The notes beneath the pieces are model-generated. The model saw only the letters and a list, made by a program, of their open reading frames with translations, was not told the DNA's origin and ran no database searches. This document shows positions 27,809 through 36,638 of a DNA stretch of 64,000 bases, piece after piece. The position numbers were made by a program, and so were the translations under genes. Position 1 is the stretch's first letter; the number at the start of each line of letters is the position of its first letter. The DNA comes from CAKSHP01 sp045636325 (GTDB lineage Bacteria > Bacillota > Clostridia > UBA1381 > UMGS1253), in NCBI GenBank assembly GCA_045636325.1, contig JAZTXH010000014.1:1-64000 (forward strand). The letters are read 5' to 3'.

Positions 27809-28162
27809 TTACTTTTTCCAAACATACTTTCCCGTGCTCTGTTCCTGAACAGATACAACACGCAATCTCTTTGTAGGGTCATCGCCACTCATTGCTGCAA
27901 CTGTCGCACTGATAACCGCTAATGTTTCATCAGTTGTAGCCGCTTTTGCAGGTGCTGCATTAACAGCTGCTTTTGTTTCAACAGAATCTTCTTTGCTGAA
28001 AAACTTCATAATATTAAGCACAATCATAAGTATAACAAGCACAGAAAACACTATAATCATACCTTGAACTGCAATCAAACCAGCTTCAGCAATTGAAATA
28101 TTTGCATTGGAAGATACATTCGAAGATGTTTCCATAAGACTTGCAAAATTTGCCTTTAACAT
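27809..28162 (-). CDS. OadG-like small membrane subunit
   Basis: About 117 aa, with one membrane helix (about residues 25-50, AVQGMIIVFSVLVILMIVL) and a polar Ala-rich C-terminal tail ending in ...YVWKK. This matches the delta/gamma subunit that assembles the decarboxylase complex (OadG_beta type). Start ATG 28162 has GAGGTGAG upstream. First gene of the operon, just after a strong promoter. Confidence 0.82.
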   Translation of the reverse strand: MLKANFASLMETSSNVSSNANISIAEAGLIAVQGMIIVFSVLVILMIVLNIMKFFSKEDSVETKAAVNAAPAKAATTDETLAVISATVAAMSGDDPTKRLRVVSVQEQSTGKYVWKK

Positions 28163-28204
28163 ATTTCTCACCTCAATTTCATAATAAAATATTTTTTTAA
28201 ACAA

Positions 28205-28499
28205 GTTTCTGCCGCTTTACATTCTCTTCAAAGTCTGGCTAACTTGTTAATTTAGATTTATAAATGAGGATAAAAAATCCAACCTCACTCAATTGTATAT
28301 TATACTAAAAATATTTCTTTTCTGCAAGTAAAATATAAAAAATTTTTTAATTCTTAACGCTTTTTTTATACTTTTGGTATTTTTAATATAAATATGCATA
28401 AAAATATCCATTTTTCATTATATATATCCAATAATTTAGTTAAAAATATATATCTTGTTATTTGCATTTATTATAACACACACTATATAGTAAAATTAA
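28205..28499. other. AT-rich intergenic stretch upstream of the oad operon
   Basis: About 295 bp without a gene. It holds the oad promoter, a short leader with a TGAGG/CCTCA hairpin (about 28260-28295), and upstream of the promoter about 170 bp of almost pure A/T with phased A- and T-runs that could act as an UP element. No ORF or riboswitch that I recognise. Confidence 0.5.
28299..28327 (-). promoter_or_regulatory. Promoter of the oad operon
   Basis: TTGCAG-17 bp-TATAAT on the minus strand, about 137 bp upstream of oadG, giving a leader of roughly 130 nt. Confidence 0.72.
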
Positions 28500-28528
28500 A
28501 AGCAACCTTACAATTCGCAAGGCTGCTT
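28500..28528 (-). terminator. Terminator after rluB
   Basis: Minus-strand AAGCAGCCTT/AAGGTTGCTT (one G-U pair), 9-nt loop, followed by TTAATTTT. Placed 5 bp after the rluB stop. Confidence 0.75.
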
Positions 28529-28533
28529 AAAAA

Positions 28534-29259
28534 TTAATTATTCAATAAAATATTTACCTCCACACTTGTCAGATGCCTCCATCTGCCATAAGGAAGATTT
28601 CCCAAATCAATTTTTCCCACCGCCTCACGGTGAAGTCCAACTACTTTATATCCAAGAGCTTCAAACATTCTTCTCACCTGTCTGTTTTTGCCCTCATGAA
28701 TTGTTATTCTTACAACGCTTCTTCCGGGAAAGCTGTCAATCAAATCAACATCAGCAGGACTTGTAACAAAATCATCAAGCCTTACACCTTTTCTTAGCTG
28801 AGCAAGATGCTTTATTGCAATTCCGCCTTTTAATGTTGCAACATATGTTTTATTAATATTGTGCTTAGGATGGGTAATTTTATAAGTAAAGTCACCGTCA
28901 TTTGTAAGCAGAAGCAATCCGCTTGTATCAAAATCAAGCCTGCCCACAGGGTGTAAGGACACATCAGGTAAATCCTCTTTTACAAGGTCAATTACCGTAG
29001 GTCTGTCAAACTGGTCTGTCACAGAGCAGATATATCCTTCAGGCTTATTAAGCATAATATAGTATTTTTTTAAAACTATTTTTAGTTCTTCGCCATCAAG
29101 ATAAACTCTGTTGGCACAAATCTCAACCTTTGTACCCAACTCCGTAATCGTTTTACCATCTACCTTTACTCTTCCCTGCAAAATCATTTCTTCTGCGTGT
29201 CTTCTAGAAGCCGCACCACTCATAGATATATATCTTTGCAGCCTGACTATTTCACTCAT
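28534..29259 (-). CDS. rluB: Pseudouridine synthase RluB/RsuA family
   Basis: Isomerises uridine in rRNA (probably 23S U2605). N-terminal S4 domain (RLQRYISMSGAASRRHAEEMI, residues 6-26) and catalytic domain with the Asp in GRLDFDTSGLLLLTND (about 105-120). 241 aa is standard. First residues follow a ribosome site before 29259; aspS is directly upstream. Confidence 0.92.
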   Translation of the reverse strand: MSEIVRLQRYISMSGAASRRHAEEMILQGRVKVDGKTITELGTKVEICANRVYLDGEELKIVLKKYYIMLNKPEGYICSVTDQFDRPTVIDLVKEDLPDVSLHPVGRLDFDTSGLLLLTNDGDFTYKITHPKHNINKTYVATLKGGIAIKHLAQLRKGVRLDDFVTSPADVDLIDSFPGRSVVRITIHEGKNRQVRRMFEALGYKVVGLHREAVGKIDLGNLPYGRWRHLTSVEVNILLNN

Positions 29260-29281
29260 AAATCTCTCTCCGTCCGCAAAA

Positions 29282-31057
29282 TTATTTTATTTCGTCATCT
29301 TTTATTTTAATATAAAGCTCTTCAAGTTGTTTTTCATCAACAACATCGGGAGCATTGCTCATTAACTCAGATGCATTCTGAACCTTGGGAAATGCCACAA
29401 CATCGCGCAAACTATCCGCCCCGCACATAATCATTGCAATTCTGTCAAGACCTATTCCCATACCGCCATGAGGTGCTGCGCCATATTTGTACGCATCAAC
29501 AAGAAAACCGAATTTAGCTTCAATTTCTTCATTTGTAAGACCAAGTGACTTAAACATCTTCTGTTGCAGTTCATAATCATTAATTCTTATAGAACCACTT
29601 GAAAGTTCTGTTCCGTTTAAAACAAGGTCATAAGCCTTAGCCTTTACCTTACCTGGGTCTGTATCAAGATATTCAATGCACTCATCCATAGGCATTGTGA
29701 AAGGGTGATGCATTGCATCCCAGCAGCCCGTTTCTTCATTATACTCAAAGAAAGGAAACTCTGTAATCCAAAGAAAATTAAATCCCTCAGGTATGATGTC
29801 AAGTTTCTTTGCTACTGTTAGTCTTAATGAACCAAGCACAGGAAGTGTAATGTTGTTTTTATCTGCAACAAACAATATTACATCACCTTTTTTAGCTCCC
29901 ATTGTATTTAAAATATTCTCAAGCTCGCCTTCTTTCATAAACTTGGCAAATGAGCAAGCAGGTTCATCATCAACCCAACGAACAAACGCAAGACCTTTTG
30001 CACCGATACCTCTCACATATTCTGTAAGCTTGTCAATTTCTTTTCTTGTAAGAGTAGCTGCCGCATTTTCTGCCACAATACCTCTTACAGAGCCACCGCT
30101 CTGAACTGCTGAAGAGAACACGCCAAAATCGCAATCACGAACAAGCTCAGATATATCCTTAATTTCCATTCCAAAGCGTGTATCGGGCTTATCAGAACCA
30201 AATCTCTGCATGGCGTCTGCATATGTCATTCTTGGAAGCGGCACAGGAATATCAATATCAAGAACATCTTTAAAAAGTCTTTGAATCAAACCTTCTCCGA
30301 TTGACAAAACATCTTCCACATCAACAAAAGACATTTCAAGGTCGATTTGTGTAAATTCAGGCTGTCTGTCAGCTCTTAAATCTTCATCTCTAAAGCATCT
30401 TGCAAGCTGAATATAACGATCAAATCCTGATATCATCAAAAGCTGCTTGTAAATCTGCGGTGACTGCGGAAGCGCATAAAACTTACCCTTATGAACTCTT
30501 GAAGGAACAATATAGTCTCTTGCACCTTCAGGTGTAGACTTCATCATCATAGGTGTTTCAATTTCTATGAAACCATTTTCATAAAAATAGTCACGGGCAG
30601 ATTTTGCAATCATACTTCTTTTCATGATATTTTCCTGCAATGGTTTACGTCTTAAATCCAGATAACGATATTTTAAGCGAAGCTCTTCGTTTACATTTGT
30701 CTTGTCTGAAATTTCAAAGGGCGGTGTTTCAGCTTTTGCAAGAATACGCAAATCCTCTACAAAAATTTCAATATTACCTGTTTTAATTTCAGCATTTTTA
30801 CTTTCTCTTTCTCTCACTTCGCCTTTTGCCATTAAAACAAATTCGCTCCTGCATGAAGATGCCTTTTCAAACACATCCCTTACAGTATTTTCATCAAACG
30901 CAAGCTGAACAATACCCGTTCTGTCTCGTAAATCAATAAAAATCAATGTTCCCATATCACGGATTTTCTGAACATATCCGCCTACGGTAACTATACTTCC
31001 TATTTTTTCAACCTCGCCGCAATAGCAAGAGCGTTTTAAACCTTTCATTGTATCCAA
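29282..31057 (-). CDS. aspS: Aspartyl-tRNA synthetase
   Basis: Class II synthetase, bacterial type with GAD insertion (about residues 285-425). N-terminal OB anticodon domain (VGGYVQKIRDMG), motif 2 (FRDEDLRADRQPEFTQID) and motif 3 (GIGLDRIAMIM) are intact; 591 aa. Start is TTG 31057 with AGAGGTGA 6 nt before it; an in-frame ATG three codons later is the alternative. Follows hisS by 20 bp as in many Firmicutes. Confidence 0.97.
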   Translation of the reverse strand: MDTMKGLKRSCYCGEVEKIGSIVTVGGYVQKIRDMGTLIFIDLRDRTGIVQLAFDENTVRDVFEKASSCRSEFVLMAKGEVRERESKNAEIKTGNIEIFVEDLRILAKAETPPFEISDKTNVNEELRLKYRYLDLRRKPLQENIMKRSMIAKSARDYFYENGFIEIETPMMMKSTPEGARDYIVPSRVHKGKFYALPQSPQIYKQLLMISGFDRYIQLARCFRDEDLRADRQPEFTQIDLEMSFVDVEDVLSIGEGLIQRLFKDVLDIDIPVPLPRMTYADAMQRFGSDKPDTRFGMEIKDISELVRDCDFGVFSSAVQSGGSVRGIVAENAAATLTRKEIDKLTEYVRGIGAKGLAFVRWVDDEPACSFAKFMKEGELENILNTMGAKKGDVILFVADKNNITLPVLGSLRLTVAKKLDIIPEGFNFLWITEFPFFEYNEETGCWDAMHHPFTMPMDECIEYLDTDPGKVKAKAYDLVLNGTELSSGSIRINDYELQQKMFKSLGLTNEEIEAKFGFLVDAYKYGAAPHGGMGIGLDRIAMIMCGADSLRDVVAFPKVQNASELMSNAPDVVDEKQLEELYIKIKDDEIK

Positions 31058-31077
31058 TTCAAGTCACCTCTGTATAA

Positions 31078-32328
31078 TTATTTTAGGTTTTCTGCAAGAT
31101 TATCCATTGTTATTTCCAAAATCTCACCATTTAACATATTTTTCAACCTGATATTACCTGAAGCAATTTCATCATCTCCAAGAACAACAGTATATTCCGC
31201 CCCTGTTTTATCAGCATATTTCATCTGTGCCTTAAGGCTTTTGCCCATTCTGTCCTTGTCGCAAGAAATACCCTCGCCTCTTAACTTATAAACAATACTT
31301 TCAGCATAAGCATCTGCACATTCACCAATAGTTGCTATATAAAGCTTTATTCTTTCAGGCTTTGGAAATTCAACACCTTGATTTTCCATTGTCAAAATTA
31401 AACGTTCCAAACCAAGACCAAATCCGATACCGCAGGTATTATCTCCGCCAAGCTCTTTTATGAGCCCGTCATATCTTCCGCCACCGCAAACAGTTCCCTG
31501 TGCACCTATATCGGTTGAAACAATTTCAAAAACTGTTTTTGTATAGTAGTCAAGCCCTCTTACAATATTAGGATTAATTTTAAATTCAATTTCCATACCG
31601 TTAAGATAGTTTTTAACAATTTCAAAATGAGCAAAACAATCATCGCATATATGCTCAATAAGCTTTGGTGCATCTTCTGCAAGCTTTGAACAAATGGGCG
31701 ATTTACAGTCAAGTATTCTTAAAGGATTTCTCTCAAGTCTGCTTTTACATGTATCACACAATTCGTCTAAATGTGAATTAAAATATTCTTTTAATTTTTC
31801 ATTATATTGTTTTCTACACTGTGGGCATCCAATTGAATTAATATTGAGTTCAAGATTTTTAAGTCCGAGTTCCTTTAAAAATAATGTAGCAAGAGAAATA
31901 ATCTCTGCATCAACAGATGGCTGAGAAGACCCAAATACCTCGACTCCGAACTGATGAAACTCTCTTAATCTACCTGCCTGCGGTTTTTCATATCTGAAAC
32001 AAGGTGCAATATAATATAACTTTTCCGGCATCGGATTTGCATACAAATTACGCTCAAGAAAAGCTCTTGCGCTTGATGCAGTTACCTCTGGTCTTAAAGT
32101 TATACTTCTGTCACCTTTGTCAGTAAAGGTATACATCTGCTTTTCAACCACATCAGTAGTATCACCAACGCCACGCAAGAAAAGCTCTGTATGCTCAAAA
32201 GTTGGAGTTCTGATTTCCTTAAAACCAAAACATCTGCAAACATCTCTCACTTTTTCTTCTACATATTGCCACTTTAGTGTATCATCACCATAAATATCAT
32301 TGGTACCGCGAGGTGCTTTAGTAAGCAT
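31078..32328 (-). CDS. hisS: Histidyl-tRNA synthetase
   Basis: Class II enzyme charging tRNA-His. Motif 1 (PTFEHTELF), motif 2 (CFRYEKPQAGRLREFHQFG), the histidine A motif LDYYTKTVFE, and motif 3 (GFGLGLERLIL) are visible, followed by the anticodon-binding domain; 416 aa. A Cys-rich insertion around CPQCRKQY and CDTCKSRLERNPLRILDCKSPIC fits the bacterial form. The ATG overlaps the stop of engB (TAATG). Confidence 0.97.
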   Translation of the reverse strand: MLTKAPRGTNDIYGDDTLKWQYVEEKVRDVCRCFGFKEIRTPTFEHTELFLRGVGDTTDVVEKQMYTFTDKGDRSITLRPEVTASSARAFLERNLYANPMPEKLYYIAPCFRYEKPQAGRLREFHQFGVEVFGSSQPSVDAEIISLATLFLKELGLKNLELNINSIGCPQCRKQYNEKLKEYFNSHLDELCDTCKSRLERNPLRILDCKSPICSKLAEDAPKLIEHICDDCFAHFEIVKNYLNGMEIEFKINPNIVRGLDYYTKTVFEIVSTDIGAQGTVCGGGRYDGLIKELGGDNTCGIGFGLGLERLILTMENQGVEFPKPERIKLYIATIGECADAYAESIVYKLRGEGISCDKDRMGKSLKAQMKYADKTGAEYTVVLGDDEIASGNIRLKNMLNGEILEITMDNLAENLK

Positions 32329-32942
32329 TACTTCTCATCCTTTCCCTCTTCTTTATCTTCTTCAAGCAAAAGACTTATAACATCCCATACAGTATATTTA
32401 CCTTCATCCGTCTTTGTTGAAAACGGAACCAAGATGTCTTCATCTGTTAAACCAAGCTTGTTATATATCATTTCAAGATTTTCTTCCAACGCTTTTTTCG
32501 AAAGCTTGTCAGTTTTTGTTGCAATAACAACCACAGATTCCTGAAAATTTCTTATCCAGTCAAGCATCATAAGATCATTATCAGTAGGCTCATGGCGACT
32601 GTCAACAAGCAAGAATACCTGATATATCTGCTCTCTGTGATTAAGATACGTTTCTATAATATTTCCCCACTTTTTAATTTCTTCTTTTGAACGTGAGGCA
32701 AAACCGTAGCCGGGCAAATCAACAAAATATATCTGATTATCAATATTATAAAAATTAATAGTTGCTGTTTTTCCCGGTGTCTGACTTACTCTCGCGAGAC
32801 TTTTGCGATTTAGCATCTTATTTATCATAGATGATTTTCCCACATTAGACCTGCCAACAAAAGCAAATTCAGGACAATTTCCTTTAGGATATTGTTTCGG
32901 AGAAACAGCTGAAATTTCTATATCTGCATTGTGTAAATTCAT
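32328..32942 (-). CDS. engB: Ribosome biogenesis GTPase EngB/YsxC
   Basis: Essential GTPase for 50S assembly. G1 GRSNVGKSSM (about residues 29-38), G2 around TPGKTATINFY, G3 DLPGYG (about 74-79), G4 TKTDK (about 141-145). 204 aa. It lies right after lon, the conserved lon-ysxC order of Firmicutes. Confidence 0.96.
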   Translation of the reverse strand: MNLHNADIEISAVSPKQYPKGNCPEFAFVGRSNVGKSSMINKMLNRKSLARVSQTPGKTATINFYNIDNQIYFVDLPGYGFASRSKEEIKKWGNIIETYLNHREQIYQVFLLVDSRHEPTDNDLMMLDWIRNFQESVVVIATKTDKLSKKALEENLEMIYNKLGLTDEDILVPFSTKTDEGKYTVWDVISLLLEEDKEEGKDEK

Positions 32943-32970
32943 AGTAATCTACTCCGTATACATTTTATTT

Positions 32971-35394
32971 TTATGCCTGCAAACTATCAGTTTTAACATT
33001 TTCCATAAAAGGACAAATAATTTTGTTTTCTTTCACTTCAGGAAGTTTAAAACCACCATTCTTTTTTGAACAAAGAGCATGCTTTAAAACTGTATCCATA
33101 GTTTTTGCAGACACAAATTCTACATTTTCTTTTACAATAACATCGATATCATCAAGGTCGCTCAAATTTTCTTCAGGAATTATTATCTTCTTAATTCCCG
33201 CACGATATGCCGCTAAAGTTTTTTCTTTCAACCCGCCAATAGCAAGCACCCGGCCTCTTAGCGTTACTTCACCTGTCATTGCAACATCGTGCTTTACCGC
33301 ATATCCGGAAAGTGCAGACGCAATCGCAGTTGTCATTGTTATTCCCGCAGAAGGTCCATCCTTTGGCACTGCCCCCTCCGGAATATGAATATGTATGTCA
33401 TATTTTTTATAAAAATCTTTATCTATTGATAATTCTTCTGCGTATGAACGTATATAACTTACCGCAGCTTTTGCTGACTCTTTCATAACGTCGCCAAGAT
33501 TGCCTGTAAGCTCAATTTTACCGCTACCGCTCATTACATTTGCTTCTACCGATAAAGTTTCGCCTCCAACGCTAGTCCACGCAAGGCCTCTTACAATACC
33601 AATTTCATCCTTTTCGTTTGCCAAGTCAATTCTGTATTTTTTCTTACCTAAGTACTCTTCAATATTTTTGTCTGTAACCACAATAAGACTTTCAGTTTTA
33701 GAAACAATTTTTTTAGCAGCCCTTCTCATAAGAGAGGCAATTTCTCTTTCAAGATTCCTGACACCTGATTCTTTTGTATAATACTTTATAAGAGACAAAA
33801 CCGCACTTTCCTCAATCTCAAGATTATCAGGTTTTATACCGTTTCTCTTAAGCTGTTTTGGAATAAGATGCTTCTTTGCTATTACAGTCTTCTCTTCATC
33901 GGTATAGCCTTCAATTCTGATTACTTCCATACGGTCAAGCAACGCAGGCGCAATGGTATCAAGTGTGTTTGCTGTTGTTATAAACAATACATTAGACAAA
34001 TCAAAAGGCATTTCCAAGTAATGGTCCCTGAAAGAGAAATTCTGTTCTCCATCTAATACTTCAAGCATAGCAGATGCAGGGTCACCTTTATAATCGTTTG
34101 ACATTTTGTCAATCTCATCAAGTAAAATAAGAGGATTTTTACTTTTTGCCGTTTTCATCGCCGCTAAAACTCTACCCGGCATTGACCCAATATATGTTTT
34201 CCTGTGACCTCTTATCTCCGCTTCATCTTTTACACCGCCAAGAGCTATTCTCACATAATTTCTGTTAACTGCACTTGCAATAGACTTTGCAATTGATGTT
34301 TTACCAACACCAGGAGGTCCCACAAGACATAAAACCGGACTTGGAGCATTTTTAGAAAGTTTTCTCACAGAAAGATATTCAAGAATTCTTTCTTTTACTT
34401 TTTTTAAGCCATAGTGGTCATCATCCAAAATCTTTTCAGCTTTTAAAATATCAACTCTCTCTTTTGTTTTAGCTGTCCAAGGAAGCTCGCATATATTATC
34501 AAGATAAGTTCTTATAACTGCCGCCTCAGGTGAACCGCTCGGAGTTTTCAAAAGCCTGTCTATTTCTTTTTCAAGACGCTGTCTTGTATCTTCATCAAAT
34601 CCAAAAGAATCAAACTTCTTTCTGTATTCAGCAGCCTCTGCCCCTACTCCGTCTTTATCTCCCAACTCATCAGATATAACTTTAAGCTGCTCTCTTAAAT
34701 AATATTCTCTCTGATTTTCATCTATTCTTTTCTTTACTTTATCAGAAATGCTTTTTTCAAGACGTATTATATCCATTTCCTTTTCAAGCAAAGCAACAAG
34801 TATACTTACCCTCTGTTCTATATCACAACTTTCAAGAATCATTTGCTTATCTTCAAAATCAAAATAAACATTTGAGCATATCACATCACAAAGCTCAATA
34901 CAATCATTAATGTTTATAATTGAAGATAATGCTTCTGCCGTAATTTTTGAATCATAAGAAAAATATCTTTCGAAAGTGCCTTTCATTGTTCTTAAAAGCG
35001 CGTCATTAAGCTCACCTGAAATATCATTTCTATTCTCAGTAATTTCTTCTACATCACATGTAAAATATGGAAACTCAGATACAATTTCAACAATTCTTAC
35101 TCTGCTTACACCCTCAACCATAATCTTGACACTGTCACCGGGCAAACGCATAAGTTGTTTAATTTTAACCAATGTACCAAATCTGAAAATATCACACTCT
35201 TCGGGATTTTCTTTTTCAGGGTCCATCTGTGCCGCAAGTACCACCATCTGTTCTTTATCCATCGCGGCCTCCAAAGCCTTAAGGGACTTTTCTCTTCCAA
35301 TATCAAAATGTGTAACCATATATGGAAAAACAACCACTCCCCGCATCGCAAGCAAGGGCATGTTTGTTTTAAATATTAAGTTTTTATCAACCAT
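32971..35394 (-). CDS. lon: ATP-dependent protease Lon
   Basis: Soluble AAA+ serine protease degrading misfolded and regulatory proteins. N-terminal LON domain (about residues 10-205), Walker A GPPGVGKTS and Walker B LILLDEIDKM in the AAA module, and a C-terminal protease domain with the Ser in PKDGPSAGITM and Lys about 43 residues later. About 807 aa. Start ATG 35394 follows TTGGAGAA; an upstream in-frame ATG lies in the leader. Its promoter -10 is embedded in a palindrome. Confidence 0.96.
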   Translation of the reverse strand: MVDKNLIFKTNMPLLAMRGVVVFPYMVTHFDIGREKSLKALEAAMDKEQMVVLAAQMDPEKENPEECDIFRFGTLVKIKQLMRLPGDSVKIMVEGVSRVRIVEIVSEFPYFTCDVEEITENRNDISGELNDALLRTMKGTFERYFSYDSKITAEALSSIININDCIELCDVICSNVYFDFEDKQMILESCDIEQRVSILVALLEKEMDIIRLEKSISDKVKKRIDENQREYYLREQLKVISDELGDKDGVGAEAAEYRKKFDSFGFDEDTRQRLEKEIDRLLKTPSGSPEAAVIRTYLDNICELPWTAKTKERVDILKAEKILDDDHYGLKKVKERILEYLSVRKLSKNAPSPVLCLVGPPGVGKTSIAKSIASAVNRNYVRIALGGVKDEAEIRGHRKTYIGSMPGRVLAAMKTAKSKNPLILLDEIDKMSNDYKGDPASAMLEVLDGEQNFSFRDHYLEMPFDLSNVLFITTANTLDTIAPALLDRMEVIRIEGYTDEEKTVIAKKHLIPKQLKRNGIKPDNLEIEESAVLSLIKYYTKESGVRNLEREIASLMRRAAKKIVSKTESLIVVTDKNIEEYLGKKKYRIDLANEKDEIGIVRGLAWTSVGGETLSVEANVMSGSGKIELTGNLGDVMKESAKAAVSYIRSYAEELSIDKDFYKKYDIHIHIPEGAVPKDGPSAGITMTTAIASALSGYAVKHDVAMTGEVTLRGRVLAIGGLKEKTLAAYRAGIKKIIIPEENLSDLDDIDVIVKENVEFVSAKTMDTVLKHALCSKKNGGFKLPEVKENKIICPFMENVKTDSLQA

Positions 35395-35410
35395 AAAATT
35401 CTCCAATCCG

Positions 35411-35444
35411 CCGTATTATAATACGGTCTAAGTAAAATCAAATA
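35411..35444 (-). promoter_or_regulatory. lon promoter with a 16-bp palindrome over the -10 box
   Basis: CCGTATTATAATACGG at 35411-35426 is a perfect palindrome containing TATAAT on the minus strand; a TTTGAT/TTGATT -35 lies 15-16 bp upstream. It is neither a CtsR heptad repeat nor a CIRCE element. A repressor operator is inferred. Confidence 0.5.
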
Positions 35445-35519
35445 TAATGCATCACTATATTATACCTTATTATCTGCTTTTTTTCAATCCTTTTTTTTAT
35501 TTTTTGGATATATTTTTAT

Positions 35520-36371
35520 TCAATCTATCAAGTCCTTAATTTTTGTAACATTTTTCATATTAATTACACGCTCAATAAACTCGGTTTCGCTCATCCTTGT
35601 ATACATAATCTCTTTACTGTCAACCAATGTTATCATTATATAAAATTTTTCTGATAACTCAGAAAAAACATCTTTAATTTTTGTATCTTTAACAACGGCA
35701 ATTTCTTTTATTGGAAGTTTTTGAATTTTTTTCATTTTTTCTTTTGAGTGCAACAATAGTTGTGAAAAAGAAATAGAGACTTGAGTTTTTTCTTTACTCA
35801 CAGAAAAAATTAAAAAACAACAAAGTACCATTATTGATACGTTAAATTGGCTAAATAAAACAGATACAAAAATAAAAACACATATAATAAAAGTAAATAT
35901 TTCAGATATGCATACACTCATGGTCACGGCCTTGTAATATCCAATTTTGCTTTCAAGTATACACCTTAAAATTCTGCCTCCGTCAAGAGGATATATCGGA
36001 ATAATATTTATTAAACAAATTGACGCATTTGAGAGTATAATATAATCAATATAAGAAAAACTTATACCCTTATATTTTAAGTATAAAAAAAAACTCGTTA
36101 TTATTCCGCTTCCAAAGGGTCCAGATGCACACAAAAACACTTCGTTTACCGAAGATAATTTTTCTGTTATCTTTATATTTATCCCAAATGGCAATATAAC
36201 AATTCTTTTTACCGTTATTTTCATTTTTACTGCATAAAGTAAATGAAAAATCTCGTGTAATGAAAGAGATACATAAGATATTAAAACATATTCAAGCGCA
36301 TCAAAAACTCCGCAAACAAAGAAAAAAGCAATGGTAAAGGTGCTTATATAAACATTCTTTATTTTAATCAT
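35520..36371 (-). CDS. SpoIVFB-like M50 site-2 intramembrane protease
   Basis: Membrane metalloprotease with the zinc motif HEIFH (about residues 38-42) and the third-ligand motif IYPLDGGRIL (about 137-146), in a helical N-terminal half; the C-terminal about 80 residues form a CBS-like cytoplasmic part. About 283 aa. This is the plan of SpoIVFB, which cleaves pro-sigma-K in the mother cell. Start ATG 36371 overlaps the stop of the small upstream gene by 8 bp, indicating translational coupling. Sporulation role is inferred from that gene, BofA in the window, and the family. Confidence 0.82.
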   Translation of the reverse strand: MIKIKNVYISTFTIAFFFVCGVFDALEYVLISYVSLSLHEIFHLLYAVKMKITVKRIVILPFGINIKITEKLSSVNEVFLCASGPFGSGIITSFFLYLKYKGISFSYIDYIILSNASICLINIIPIYPLDGGRILRCILESKIGYYKAVTMSVCISEIFTFIICVFIFVSVLFSQFNVSIMVLCCFLIFSVSKEKTQVSISFSQLLLHSKEKMKKIQKLPIKEIAVVKDTKIKDVFSELSEKFYIMITLVDSKEIMYTRMSETEFIERVINMKNVTKIKDLID

Positions 36372-36576
36372 TAAAGATACCAAAATCCTTTGCCATTTTT
36401 TTAAATTCCGTAATATCAAAATTATGTTTGGCCGTATAATAAATTGTTTTTTCCATATTCTCCGTACACTTATCAGGATAAAACTTCGCTAACGCAACCA
36501 TAATTATAAGTATAACACCTGTAATTATTCTCAAAAACAACAGACCATTTGATTTTTTTTTCTTTCTTTTTTTCAT
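36364..36576 (-). CDS. Short single-pass membrane protein coupled to the SpoIVFB-like protease (SpoIVFA-like?)
   Basis: 70 aa: a very basic N-terminus (KKRKKKK), one membrane helix (about residues 12-28) and a 40-residue tail outside. In Bacillus SpoIVFA is also basic, single-pass and encoded just before spoIVFB, but carries a large LytM domain that is missing here. The overlapping stop/start with the protease gene argues for a functional pair. Homology to SpoIVFA cannot be shown by eye; treat as a positional analogue. A good AAAGGAG site precedes the ATG. Confidence 0.6.
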   Translation of the reverse strand: MKKRKKKKSNGLLFLRIITGVILIIMVALAKFYPDKCTENMEKTIYYTAKHNFDITEFKKMAKDFGIFND

Positions 36577-36638
36577 TCTAACACTCCTTTGGTAAAGCTA
36601 TGTATGTGTTAAAATGTATTAAAAAAATTTTTTAAATA

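Noticed and set aside
28330..28498. Possible origin or binding region in the almost pure A/T stretch
   Set aside because: No DnaA boxes, iterons or symmetric repeats; the neighbouring promoter and terminator explain the gap.
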